A stretch of DNA of 26,034 nt, from NCBI GenBank assembly GCA_002345925.1, contig DDWM01000042.1, forward strand, positions 64,904 through 90,937, in the 5' to 3' direction. The DNA comes from Actinobacteria bacterium UBA2286 (GTDB lineage Bacteria; Actinomycetota; Coriobacteriia; Anaerosomatales; Anaerosomataceae). A program made the translations under genes and the position numbers. The notes beneath the pieces are model-generated. The model was not told the DNA's origin and made no database searches. It saw nothing but the letters and a program-made list of their open reading frames with translations. Shown here one piece after another: positions 1 through 6,447 of this stretch. Numbering within the stretch: the stretch's first letter is position 1; every line of letters starts with the position of its first letter.

Positions 1-806
1 CGCATCGCAGCGATCCGCGGGACCTCGGTCGCCATCTCGGCGGCGGCGATATCAGCCGCCTCGGCCATCCCGACGATGAGCGCGAGCGGTTCCGTGCCCG
101 AGCGTAGCCCGCGCTCCTGCCCGCCGCCCATCATGATCGGGCCGAGCTTCGCACCCTTGCGGACGAAAAGCGCGCCGAGCCCCGGAGGTCCGTAGATATC
201 GTTGCTTGAGAGCGAGAGCAAGTCGACCGGCACCTCGCGCATGTCGATCGGCAGCAGACCCTCGGCAGCCACCGCGTCCACGTGGAACGCCACGCCGGTG
301 CCCTTGAGCATCTCGGCGATCTCGGCGATGGGCTGCACGGTGCCGATCTCGTTGCTTGCCCAGCCGACCGAGACCAGGATCGTGTCGTCGGTGATGCGAG
401 CGCGAATCTTTGCGGGGCTGATGCGACCGAACTGGTCCGGCGGCACCTTGCTAACGCGAAGACCGGCCTTCTCCAGGTACTTCCCGATGTTGAGCATCGA
501 GATGTGATCCACTTCCGAGATGATCACGTGGTCGCCCGCGCGCTTGTTGCGGTTGGCGTAACCGATGAGCGCAAGGTTGTTCGACTCGGTCGCGCCTGAG
601 GTGAAGATCACCTCGTCGGGCTCGGCGCCGATGAATGCGGCAACTCGTGCGCGGCTGGCCTCAAGCGCCTCGGTCGCACGATCGCCCACACTGTGCAGCG
701 ACGCGGCGTTGCCGAAGCGCTCGGTGAAGTACGGCAGCATCGCTTCAATGACCCGCGGGTCTACGGGCTTTGCGGACTGGTAATCCAGATAGACCTCTTC
801 AGTCAT
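1..806 (-). CDS. IscS/NifS-like aminotransferase class V protein lacking the PLP lysine (3' end outside window)
   Basis: About 268 residues are visible; the C-terminal part, including the persulfide-cysteine loop, lies beyond the left edge. It reads as a cysteine desulfurase fold: SGATESNN near residues 70-77, His101 in VDHIS, SNEIGT at 151-156, HVDA at 175-178 and GGGQERGLRSGTEP at 227-240. The motif that normally reads S-x-H-K and carries the PLP Schiff-base lysine reads SSNDIYGPPG (200-209), so Asp203 replaces the lysine. The N-terminus reads DYQSAKPVD instead of DNAATTPVD. Both changes match my recollection of Archaeoglobus fulgidus IscS, described as having Asp in place of this lysine and forming a complex with IscU. 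I infer an Fe-S assembly or sulfur-relay role rather than classical PLP-dependent desulfuration. ATG start 10 nt after the dsrE-like stop, with a weak AGGCGG ribosome site. Last gene visible of a tusA-dsrE-iscS operon. Confidence 0.88.
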   Translation of the reverse strand, partial: MTEEVYLDYQSAKPVDPRVIEAMLPYFTERFGNAASLHSVGDRATEALEASRARVAAFIGAEPDEVIFTSGATESNNLALIGYANRNKRAGDHVIISEVDHISMLNIGKYLEKAGLRVSKVPPDQFGRISPAKIRARITDDTILVSVGWASNEIGTVQPIAEIAEMLKGTGVAFHVDAVAAEGLLPIDMREVPVDLLSLSSNDIYGPPGLGALFVRKGAKLGPIMMGGGQERGLRSGTEPLALIVGMAEAADIAAAEMATEVPRIAAM

Positions 807-816
807 CGCACACCGC

Positions 817-1179
817 CTAGAACCACATGGTGGAGCCGGCGTCGAGCGCGAGGTCGTTCAGCGTCGCTGCGCCAACGATCTTCACGCCGTCGATGAGCTC
901 AACGTTCTCCCAGCCGAGCATCTGCTTCGATGCTTCGCACACGAACACGGGAATCCCCATGTCTATGGTCTTGCGGAGCATCTCGGCCACGGTCGGGAAG
1001 GAACCGGCCTTCATCTCCTCGGCCACGCCCGGCTTCAGTACCCTAAGCCCCATGCCGAGATAGTAGACCGTCGGGCTCAGGTTCATCGCCTTCGCGGTCT
1101 GGGCGAGCACGAGCGGCGAATACTGTCGCATTGGATCATCTGTCGTTTGTACGTAAAGGATCGCGTTCTCGTCTTTCAT
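817..1179 (-). CDS. DsrE/DsrF-like sulfur-relay family protein
   Basis: A 120-residue protein of DsrE-like fold. The N-terminal strand (AILYVQTTDDP, 6-16) is followed by a helix, a hydrophobic strand (TVYYLGMGL), and VFVCEASKQMLGW with a single cysteine at 81, which is where DsrE-family proteins place a persulfide-carrying Cys. The start at ATG 1179 is chosen over an upstream in-frame one because AGGAGG lies 6 nt before it and because the longer version would run back through most of the tusA gene. It sits between tusA-like and iscS-like genes (10 nt on each side), so a shared transcript is likely. DsrE-family proteins accept sulfur from TusA-type carriers; which partner it serves here is inference. 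Confidence 0.85.
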   Translation of the reverse strand: MKDENAILYVQTTDDPMRQYSPLVLAQTAKAMNLSPTVYYLGMGLRVLKPGVAEEMKAGSFPTVAEMLRKTIDMGIPVFVCEASKQMLGWENVELIDGVKIVGAATLNDLALDAGSTMWF

Positions 1180-1189
1180 CTTCGGCCTC

Positions 1190-1432
1190 CTACTCGCCCT
1201 TGCGGATGAGGAATCGTTTATGGTCGCCCAGGTCTTCCACAGAGACGACCTCGTGACCGGCCCGCTTCGCAAAGCGAGTGAGGTCTTCTTCAGCGGCGGG
1301 ATCGTCGGCAAACACCTCAAGGACTCCGCCGACCTCTATCGCATCCATCCCCGTGCGCGTCTGGAAGAGCGGCTCCGGACAATACAGCCCGATGCAGTCC
1401 AGCGTTTCGGAGACAGGATCGGTGTGACTCAT
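1190..1432 (-). CDS. tusA: TusA-family sulfurtransferase (sulfur carrier)
   Basis: An 80-residue protein, the usual TusA/SirA length. It contains the defining CPxP motif (Cys18-Pro-Glu-Pro at 18-21) in LDCIGLYCPEPLF, preceded by Cys13, then a helix and an EVFADDPAAEEDLTRFAKRAGHE segment typical of the two-layer alpha/beta fold. Cys18 is the expected persulfide carrier. A GAGGTG ribosome site sits 4 nt before the ATG. It is the first gene of a minus-strand sulfur operon followed by the DsrE-like and IscS-like genes, and its upstream region carries the 1473-1499 inverted repeat. Whether it feeds tRNA thiolation, molybdoenzyme maturation or polysulfide handling cannot be told from the sequence. 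Confidence 0.9.
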   Translation of the reverse strand: MSHTDPVSETLDCIGLYCPEPLFQTRTGMDAIEVGGVLEVFADDPAAEEDLTRFAKRAGHEVVSVEDLGDHKRFLIRKGE

Positions 1433-1472
1433 GCTTCACCTCGCAACTCGTGCGTCTTCTATGCCGAGGTGA

Positions 1473-1499
1473 GTATTCCCACTTATATAGTGGGAATAC
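1473..1499. promoter_or_regulatory. Perfect 11-bp inverted repeat, likely operator between divergent genes
   Basis: GTATTCCCACT (1473-1483) and AGTGGGAATAC (1489-1499) are exact reverse complements separated by TATAT. It lies 40 bp before the tusA-like start and 74 bp before the lipoprotein start, in the divergent promoter region. The GTA-CCCAC / GTGGG-TAC layout recalls operators of CsoR/CstR-type repressors, some of which sense persulfides; that assignment is inference. Confidence 0.6.
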
Positions 1500-1573
1500 C
1501 CTAGTTACAGAGAACCTTGGTGATACGCCCGTCGTCGAACTGACAACGAGACAACGATAGATGGAGGTGCGTC

Positions 1574-2020
1574 ATGCTGAAGAGAATCCTCGCCATGCTC
1601 GCTGCGGGCATTCTGGCGATCGCACTGGTCGGCTGTGCCTCTGACGCAGGGATGGACCCGGGTGAGGGAGCTCCGCCACCCGCTGTCGACGGCGGAGCGG
1701 CTGCCGGCTCGCGTCTCGCGCCCGGCCTCTACGACCTTGAGGATGGCACGGTTCAAGCGCTAGGAGTCCTCGAGTACCGCGACCTTGAGGGCGGACTCTG
1801 GGCAATCATCGGCGGCACCGAGGCTGACGGTAACATCGGCAGCGTGGTCGCAGTCGTTGCGAATCCAGACGAATTCACCGCAGAGCTCAACGCTCTGTCC
1901 GGCAAGACTGTCATGGTGACCGGAACACGCTTCACCGGCACGACCATCCGCATGGCCGGGCCGGAGGTTGTAGTGAACGAGATACAGGAGATCAGCGACA
2001 CACCAGGTCCTGCCGAGTAG
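1574..2020 (+). CDS. Putative lipoprotein with OB-fold-like domain
   Basis: A 148-residue protein with a lipoprotein signal: positively charged MLKR, a hydrophobic stretch at 5-19, and lipobox L-V-G-C with Cys21 as the expected lipidated residue. A Gly/Ala/Pro-rich linker (about 25-47) leads to a beta-rich domain (about 50-140) with the alternating strand pattern of small OB-fold periplasmic modules (ALGVLEYRD, KTVMVTGTRF, EVVVNEI). GGAGGTG lies 6 nt upstream of the ATG. It is transcribed away from the tusA operon and may share its operator. No catalytic residues recognised; function unknown. The OB-fold reading is from pattern only. Confidence 0.8.
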   Translation: MLKRILAMLAAGILAIALVGCASDAGMDPGEGAPPPAVDGGAAAGSRLAPGLYDLEDGTVQALGVLEYRDLEGGLWAIIGGTEADGNIGSVVAVVANPDEFTAELNALSGKTVMVTGTRFTGTTIRMAGPEVVVNEIQEISDTPGPAE

Positions 2021-2043
2021 AGCGACTCCTGCCGAAAAGACAA

Positions 2044-2068
2044 AGGGCCCCGTCCAAGACGGGGCCCT
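2044..2068. terminator. Intrinsic terminator between convergent genes
   Basis: A perfect 11-bp stem, AGGGCCCCGTC and GACGGGGCCCT, with a CAA loop. On the minus strand it is followed by TTTGTCTTTT, so it is best as the terminator of the 2082-2657 gene; on the plus strand it closes the lipoprotein gene with no clear T run. Confidence 0.85.
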
Positions 2069-2081
2069 GCTACTCAGCAGC

Positions 2082-2657
2082 CTACCAGTAGGTGTCGTCC
2101 ATTTGGAACGAACGTCCGCTCCTACCGGTCAGTCGCCAGCCGTCGTCGGTCTGCATTGCGTAGACGCGCAACCTGGGACCCGTCGGCACCCCGGAGTACG
2201 GCTCGCAGGTCTGGAGCGTCACCTCGAGAATGCGCTCGTCCGAGACGGAGTCGGTATAGACGGACATCTGCATTCCAGACATGTAGTCGATCGTACCCGT
2301 GGACTCAGCGGCCATTCTCTCAAAATCCGCCCGAACGGCTTCCCGGTCGACGCTCTTATCCTCTGCCGAGTACAACTCCATGTACCCGTCGACGTCATCT
2401 CGCTCGATCAGATAGCCGACGTCAGAGGAGACCTGATCCGAGAGCATGAACATCTCATCATCCGGACCGCCCATTCCCCACGAGAGTGGGCCCCAGCTCA
2501 CAAGAAAGCCCACAAGCGCCAGTACGAGTACAAGTATCACCACCGACTGGACGACCAGCGCCACAACGAGACCCCTGGGAACACGTCGGCTCTCGGAAGG
2601 AATCGCTGCCCCGGGCGAGACTGTTGGAACAGCGCCCGAGTACTCGGAATCAGACAT
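2082..2657 (-). CDS. Single-pass membrane protein of unknown function
   Basis: A 191-residue protein. The first 27 residues are polar and proline-rich, followed by one strongly hydrophobic helix (about 29-53, LVVALVVQSVVILVLVLALVGFLV) and a 135-residue acidic domain, predicted outside the cell. The domain begins with a helical acidic stretch (SDQVSSDVGYLIERDDVDGYMELYS, given in two halves around residue 85) and ends in strands with RLRVYAMQTDDGWRLTGRSG, a helix-then-sheet order that loosely resembles NTF2-like extracellular domains. That similarity is weak. GGGGGTC precedes the ATG by about 6 nt. It stands alone and converges on the lipoprotein gene, sharing its terminator. Confidence 0.75.
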   Translation of the reverse strand: MSDSEYSGAVPTVSPGAAIPSESRRVPRGLVVALVVQSVVILVLVLALVGFLVSWGPLSWGMGGPDDEMFMLSDQVSSDVGYLIERDDVDGYMELYSAEDKSVDREAVRADFERMAAESTGTIDYMSGMQMSVYTDSVSDERILEVTLQTCEPYSGVPTGPRLRVYAMQTDDGWRLTGRSGRSFQMDDTYW

Positions 2658-2787
2658 AGATGCGACCCCCCAGGGTTTGAATGAACCTACTTCCAGAGGC
2701 AGTGTACTAGGTAGTCGATGCTAGTAACAGGTGCAAATCGGCCGCTCCTCGGGTAGGTACTTTTCACCTGGATAGCGAGGAGGCAAC

Positions 2788-3126
2788 ATGTACCCAGCAT
2801 ACGTACTTGCAGGCGCAGCGCACGAGCACTACCGGTTCAACCTGAAGGCGGGCAACGGGCAGGTGATCCTGACGAGCGAAGCGTACTCGTCCAAGGAGGC
2901 CGCGAGGCACGGCATCGAGTCGGTCCGCGTGAACTCCGCGCTCGACGAACGCTACGACCGCCGCGAAGCCAAGGACGGCCGACCTTACTTCGTGCTCAAG
3001 GCTGCCAACACGCAGATCATCGGCCAGAGCCAGATGTACTCCTCGGCAACGGCTATGGAACACGGCATCGAGTCAGTAAAGACGAACGGACCGGACTCGC
3101 CGATCATCGAAGAGACTGCCGATTAA
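2788..3126 (+). CDS. YegP-like DUF1508 protein (two repeats)
   Basis: A 112-residue protein made of two DUF1508 repeats, about residues 14-48 and 66-101. Each has the pattern F-x-L-K-A-x-N-x-Q-(V/I)-I followed by S-x-x-Y-S-S and H-G-I-E-S-V. This is the usual two-module YegP architecture and length. The biochemical role of the family is not established. GAGGAGG lies 4 nt before the ATG, a strong ribosome site. The next gene starts 9 nt after its stop, suggesting co-transcription with the YdeI-like gene. Confidence 0.9.
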   Translation: MYPAYVLAGAAHEHYRFNLKAGNGQVILTSEAYSSKEAARHGIESVRVNSALDERYDRREAKDGRPYFVLKAANTQIIGQSQMYSSATAMEHGIESVKTNGPDSPIIEETAD

Positions 3127-3135
3127 GGGCCCGCG

Positions 3136-3714
3136 GTGACCCGGCTCGACGACCTGGAGTCGCTGGAACCTTCGGATCGCGTTGAGCTGCGTGCCTGGCT
3201 CGAGGTTAATCATCACAGCTCACCCGGGGTCTGGCTTGCTGTCGGCAAGAAGGGCGGCCGGCTAACGAACCTCCGGTATAACGACGCCGTCGAAGAGGCA
3301 CTGGCGTTCGGCTGGATCGACAGCACCACACGCACGCTTGACGATGACCGATTCCGCATCCTCTTCACGCCCCGAAAGGCGAAGAGCACTTGGGCGCGCT
3401 CGAACAAGGAGCGCGTCAAGCGGCTGACCGACGCAGGACTGATGGCCGAGGCAGGTCTCGCTGCAGTTGCGACGGCAAAGGCGAACGGCTCATGGTCGCA
3501 ACTCGAGGATATCGATGCGCTCATCGTGCCAGCCGACCTCACCGCGGCGCTATCTGCGGACATCGAGGCCGAGAAATACTTCGTCGCCATGAGCGACTCG
3601 GCGAAGCGACAGGTGCTCTATTGGATAGCCTCGGCAAAACGGGCCGAGACACGCGAGCGCCGGATCACCAGGACGGTCGCGGCCCTGCGTGAGGGAAAGT
3701 CGCCTGTCGGGTGA
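3136..3714 (+). CDS. YdeI/OmpD-associated family protein
   Basis: A 192-residue protein resembling the YdeI family: early WLEVNHHSSPGVWL, then EEALAFGWIDS around 55-65, FTPRKAKSTWARSN around 78-91 with N-K-E-R-V-K-R-L following, and a C-terminal SAKRQVLYWIASAKRAETRERRI segment typical of the family. The start is a GTG 9 nt after the YegP-like stop, with only a weak AAGGG upstream, so translational coupling is likely. The molecular function of the family is not firmly known. Its stop codon lies inside the left arm of the hairpin at 3711-3759. Confidence 0.85.
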   Translation: MTRLDDLESLEPSDRVELRAWLEVNHHSSPGVWLAVGKKGGRLTNLRYNDAVEEALAFGWIDSTTRTLDDDRFRILFTPRKAKSTWARSNKERVKRLTDAGLMAEAGLAAVATAKANGSWSQLEDIDALIVPADLTAALSADIEAEKYFVAMSDSAKRQVLYWIASAKRAETRERRITRTVAALREGKSPVG

Positions 3715-3759
3715 GAACAAAGAAGGCGGCCGCCTTCTGGCAACCGCCTTCGTTCTCAC
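3711..3759 (+). terminator. Long interrupted hairpin overlapping the end of the YdeI-like gene
   Basis: GTGAGAAC (3711-3718) pairs with GTTCTCAC (3752-3759), and GAAGGCGG (3722-3729) pairs with CCGCCTTC (3744-3751), giving 16 base pairs with a 3-nt AAA bulge. No T tract follows. The upstream copy CCGCCTTC (3730-3737) could form a competing stem with the same left arm. Confidence 0.6.
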
Positions 3760-4221
3760 CGAATCCGCGTGCTGTCCGGAATTTTGTGATCCGAGTGGCT
3801 CCGCAGCGTTGGACCAACGCCGCTTCTGGGCCGCTCGACACGAATGCCTCGAAGTGTCGCACTTAGGTGGTTAGCGTAGGCAGCGATTGTGTCGCGTGCG
3901 TGAGCTGAAAGGCCTGCCAGATCGATTGTATAGCTGGAGCGCGAACAGACGCGCGCAGGTGACTCGAACATCGCGGGGCTCCTCCCCTAGGGGCGCCCGC
4001 GACGTCTGGGAGATCTCAGAGGGCGCGGCGCACCGGAATACGGACGTACAACTGAATCGGGCATACGGTGCCCTGCGTACCATGATGGTCAGCCATGTTT
4101 CGTCCCTCCTTCCGGTCGCATGAAACCTTGCGGTTTCGCCTCTACGAAATCTTAGTGCACAGGCAATCTGTACTGCAAGCAATGATTCCCGGGTTGTCCA
4201 AGATCGGAAAAACATCGCCGT
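3760..4221. other. Non-coding stretch, no gene recognised
   Basis: About 460 bp with no reading frame that resembles a protein family or has a convincing ribosome site; short open frames here have poor codon pattern. It contains a small hairpin, GAAACC-TTGC-GGTTTC (4122-4137). Composition is somewhat lower in GC than the flanking genes. No tRNA or repeat was recognised. Confidence 0.5.
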
Positions 4222-4246
4222 AACCGAGCCGTAATGCGGCTCGGTT
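4222..4246. terminator. 10-bp GC-rich hairpin upstream of the SulP gene
   Basis: AACCGAGCCG and CGGCTCGGTT are exact inverted repeats around a TAATG loop. There is no T run on the plus strand. It lies 62 bp before the chosen SulP start, so it could end a transcript arriving from upstream or form part of the SulP leader. It also argues against an ATG inside its loop being the SulP start. Confidence 0.5.
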
Positions 4247-4308
4247 CGCTTGACGCTTGTTCTGCTGATAGGGTAGTGAGCCATCGTCCCCTGACAGAGC
4301 CCTGGATC

Positions 4309-5961
4309 ATGGCTGCCATACTTGAAGCGTGGCGCGCGGGTCTTCTCCGGCGCGACAACTGGATACCGAACATCACCGCCGGCATTGTTGTCGGGGTGGT
4401 TTCGATACCGCTCTCAATGGCCTTCGCCATAGCCTCCGGCGCGAAGCCCGAGCAGGGTCTGTACACCGCGATAGTTGCGGCACTGGCGGTTTCACTTTTC
4501 GGCGGAACGCGAGTGCAGATCGCCGGACCGACCGGCGCGTTCGCTGTGCTGCTGTTGGGCGTGACCACCAAGTACGGCATAGCCGGTCTGCAAGTCGCGA
4601 CCATTCTGGCCGGCATCATGCTGCTGCTCTTCGGGCTTACCAAGCTGGGGGGCGTCATCCGTTTCATCCCCGAGCCGGTGATTCTCGGCTTCACCGCCGG
4701 CGTCGCGATCCTCATCTGGGTTGGCCAGTGGCAGAGCTTCTTTGGCCTGCCGAAGGTCGCTGGCGAGCACTTTCACGAGAAGCTGCTCGCACTGCTCGTC
4801 GCGTTGCCGAACACGCACATGGCAACCGCGCTCATCGGTCTGGCGAGCATGGCGATTATCGTGCTCTGGCCGAGACTGCCGCTCGTGGGCAAGGTGCCTG
4901 GCCCGCTCGTCGCGCTCGTGGCCGCCACCGTCCTACAGTCGGTACTGCGCATAGACGGCGTCGCGACGATCGGCTCAGCCTTCGGCGGGATTCCGCAGGG
5001 GCTGCCGGCATTCCGAGTGCCGCTGCTTCCGCTCGGGACGGTGCTTGAGTTGCTGAGACCCGCTTTCGCTGTCGCGCTCCTCGGCGCGGTGGAGTCGCTT
5101 CTCTCGGCCACGGTCGTAGACGGCATGACGGGCCACCGCCACGACTCCAACCAGGAACTCATCGGTCAGGGCATCGCCAACATGGCGGCCGCGCTCTTCG
5201 GCGGCTTTGCAGCAACAGGCGCGATCGCCCGCACCGCAACGAACGTCCGGCACGGTGGCAACTCTCCGATCGCCGGCATCGCCAGCTCGGCCACGCTGCT
5301 GCTGACGATCCTCGTTCTGGCGCCGCTCGCCAAGAACGTGCCGCTCACGACGCTTGCCGCCGTGCTGTTCGTGGTCGCCTGGAACATGAGTGAGGCCAAG
5401 CGAGTCGTCCGCACTGTGAAGCGCGCGCCCAAGGCGGACGTCGCGATCATGCTCATCACCCTCGGCCTCACGGTCTTCACAGACCTCATCGTGGCCGTGA
5501 ACGTCGGCGTCATCCTCGCGATGCTCAACTTCATGCGCCGCATGTCATCCTCTGTGGAGACGCGCGTCCTTGGTGTCGAGGAGGTCGCCGGGCAGCTGCC
5601 GAACGCTACAGCGCAGCCAATCCCTGATGGCGTCTTGGTCTACACCATCGAGGGGCCGTTCTTCTTCGGCGCTGTGCAGCAGTTCGAGGCGGCGCTCGAA
5701 CACACTCACACCGAGCCGACCGCACTAGTCATCAGCCTAGAGCGCGTCCCCTTCATCGACCTCACGGGGATTCTCGCGCTTATGGACGTCATCGAGGCAT
5801 CGCGCAAACGCGGGGTCGACGTGCGGCTGTGCTGCGCAAACGAACTCGTCACCGGGAAACTGGAGCGGGCGGGGGTTGCCGATCTCGTCGTCGTCCCAGT
5901 GTCGGCACCTATGGCCGTGGCACTGGGACTCGCGTGTCCGGTCTCTCTCCCCGCAGGGTAG
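4309..5961 (+). CDS. SulP-family anion transporter with STAS domain
   Basis: A 550-residue membrane protein of normal SulP length. The N-terminal WIPNITAGIVVGVVSIPLSM (18-37) is followed by GGTRVQIAGPTGAF (65-78), the family signature in the first transmembrane repeat, and later GGFAATGAIARTATN, the second-repeat signature. Ten or more hydrophobic helices run to about residue 430. The C-terminal 110 residues form a cytoplasmic STAS domain with the VPFIDLTGILALMDV motif. SulP proteins move sulfate, bicarbonate or dicarboxylates by symport or exchange; the substrate cannot be told. The start is uncertain: ATG 4309 fits the family N-terminus, but no good ribosome site is visible, and an in-frame GTG at 4276 and ATG at 4234 exist. 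The TspO gene follows 9 nt after the stop. Confidence 0.9.
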   Translation: MAAILEAWRAGLLRRDNWIPNITAGIVVGVVSIPLSMAFAIASGAKPEQGLYTAIVAALAVSLFGGTRVQIAGPTGAFAVLLLGVTTKYGIAGLQVATILAGIMLLLFGLTKLGGVIRFIPEPVILGFTAGVAILIWVGQWQSFFGLPKVAGEHFHEKLLALLVALPNTHMATALIGLASMAIIVLWPRLPLVGKVPGPLVALVAATVLQSVLRIDGVATIGSAFGGIPQGLPAFRVPLLPLGTVLELLRPAFAVALLGAVESLLSATVVDGMTGHRHDSNQELIGQGIANMAAALFGGFAATGAIARTATNVRHGGNSPIAGIASSATLLLTILVLAPLAKNVPLTTLAAVLFVVAWNMSEAKRVVRTVKRAPKADVAIMLITLGLTVFTDLIVAVNVGVILAMLNFMRRMSSSVETRVLGVEEVAGQLPNATAQPIPDGVLVYTIEGPFFFGAVQQFEAALEHTHTEPTALVISLERVPFIDLTGILALMDVIEASRKRGVDVRLCCANELVTGKLERAGVADLVVVPVSAPMAVALGLACPVSLPAG

Positions 5962-5970
5962 AAACTCCTC

Positions 5971-6357
5971 ATGGACTTCTACACCACGCTCATCAAGCCA
6001 GCATGGTCACCCGCACCGCCGGTCTTCGGCATCGTGTGGAGCATCCTTTATCCGATCATCATCGGCGTATACGGCTACGTCATCTTCAAGGTCGCGCGCG
6101 GCGAGTACCCGGTCGCACTGCTCGTACCGGTGCTCATCAACATCGTCACGAACGTAGCGTTCACACCCATCCAGTTCGGGCTGCGCAATCTGTGGCTTGC
6201 CGAGGTAGATATCGTGCTCGTGCTCGTCACGATCGTGTGGTCGATGATCGCGATCTGGCCGCATTCCCGGCTGGCGTCACTCGCACTTTCGCCGTATCTC
6301 GTCTGGGTGGCTATCGCCACCGCGCTCCAAACGAACATCACGCTGCTGAATCGCTAG
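5971..6357 (+). CDS. TspO/MBR family tryptophan-rich protein, short form
   Basis: A 128-residue membrane protein recognisable as TspO/MBR by KPAWSPAPPVFGIVWSILY (9-27), then NVAFTPIQFGLRNLWLA with D following, and the end SPYLVWVAIATALQTNITLLN. TspO proteins bind porphyrins and related ligands and have five helices and about 150-160 residues. Here the protein starts at the loop after helix 1, so only four helices are predicted (about 14-36, 47-68, 76-97, 103-125). No upstream in-frame start extends it because the SulP gene ends 9 nt before. A short form is therefore real in this sequence. Probably co-transcribed with the SulP gene. Confidence 0.85.
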   Translation: MDFYTTLIKPAWSPAPPVFGIVWSILYPIIIGVYGYVIFKVARGEYPVALLVPVLINIVTNVAFTPIQFGLRNLWLAEVDIVLVLVTIVWSMIAIWPHSRLASLALSPYLVWVAIATALQTNITLLNR

Positions 6358-6373
6358 CCAGAAGCCTCCCGTG

Positions 6374-6387
6374 TACACCCCTGGTCG
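6374..6387 (+). promoter_or_regulatory. 14-bp motif TACACCCCTGGTCG, copy 1 (upstream of the kinase gene)
   Basis: Identical to 8372-8385 upstream of the adaptor gene. It is 60 bp before the kinase ATG. A TACGAT that could be a -10 element starts 49 bp after its end, only 7 nt before the ATG, which would imply a nearly leaderless transcript. Likely a binding site for the response regulator encoded at 7677 (inference). Confidence 0.5.
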
Positions 6388-6447
6388 CATGCGGAGGTAC
6401 GCCGGTCGGTGCTGTGCACGGTTGCATCTGGCGGCTACGATAGGTGC

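Noticed and set aside
2706..2725. ACTAG...CTAGT inverted repeat upstream of the YegP-like gene
   Set aside because: Only 5-bp arms with a 10-bp spacer; expected by chance.
3887..4123. A 78-codon open frame in the gap before the SulP gene
   Set aside because: No ribosome site, composition unlike neighbouring genes, no recognisable family; treated as non-coding.
4234..4308. Longer SulP start at ATG 4234
   Set aside because: The ATG sits in the loop of the 4222-4246 hairpin and the extra 25 residues do not look like a SulP N-terminus. Still not excluded.
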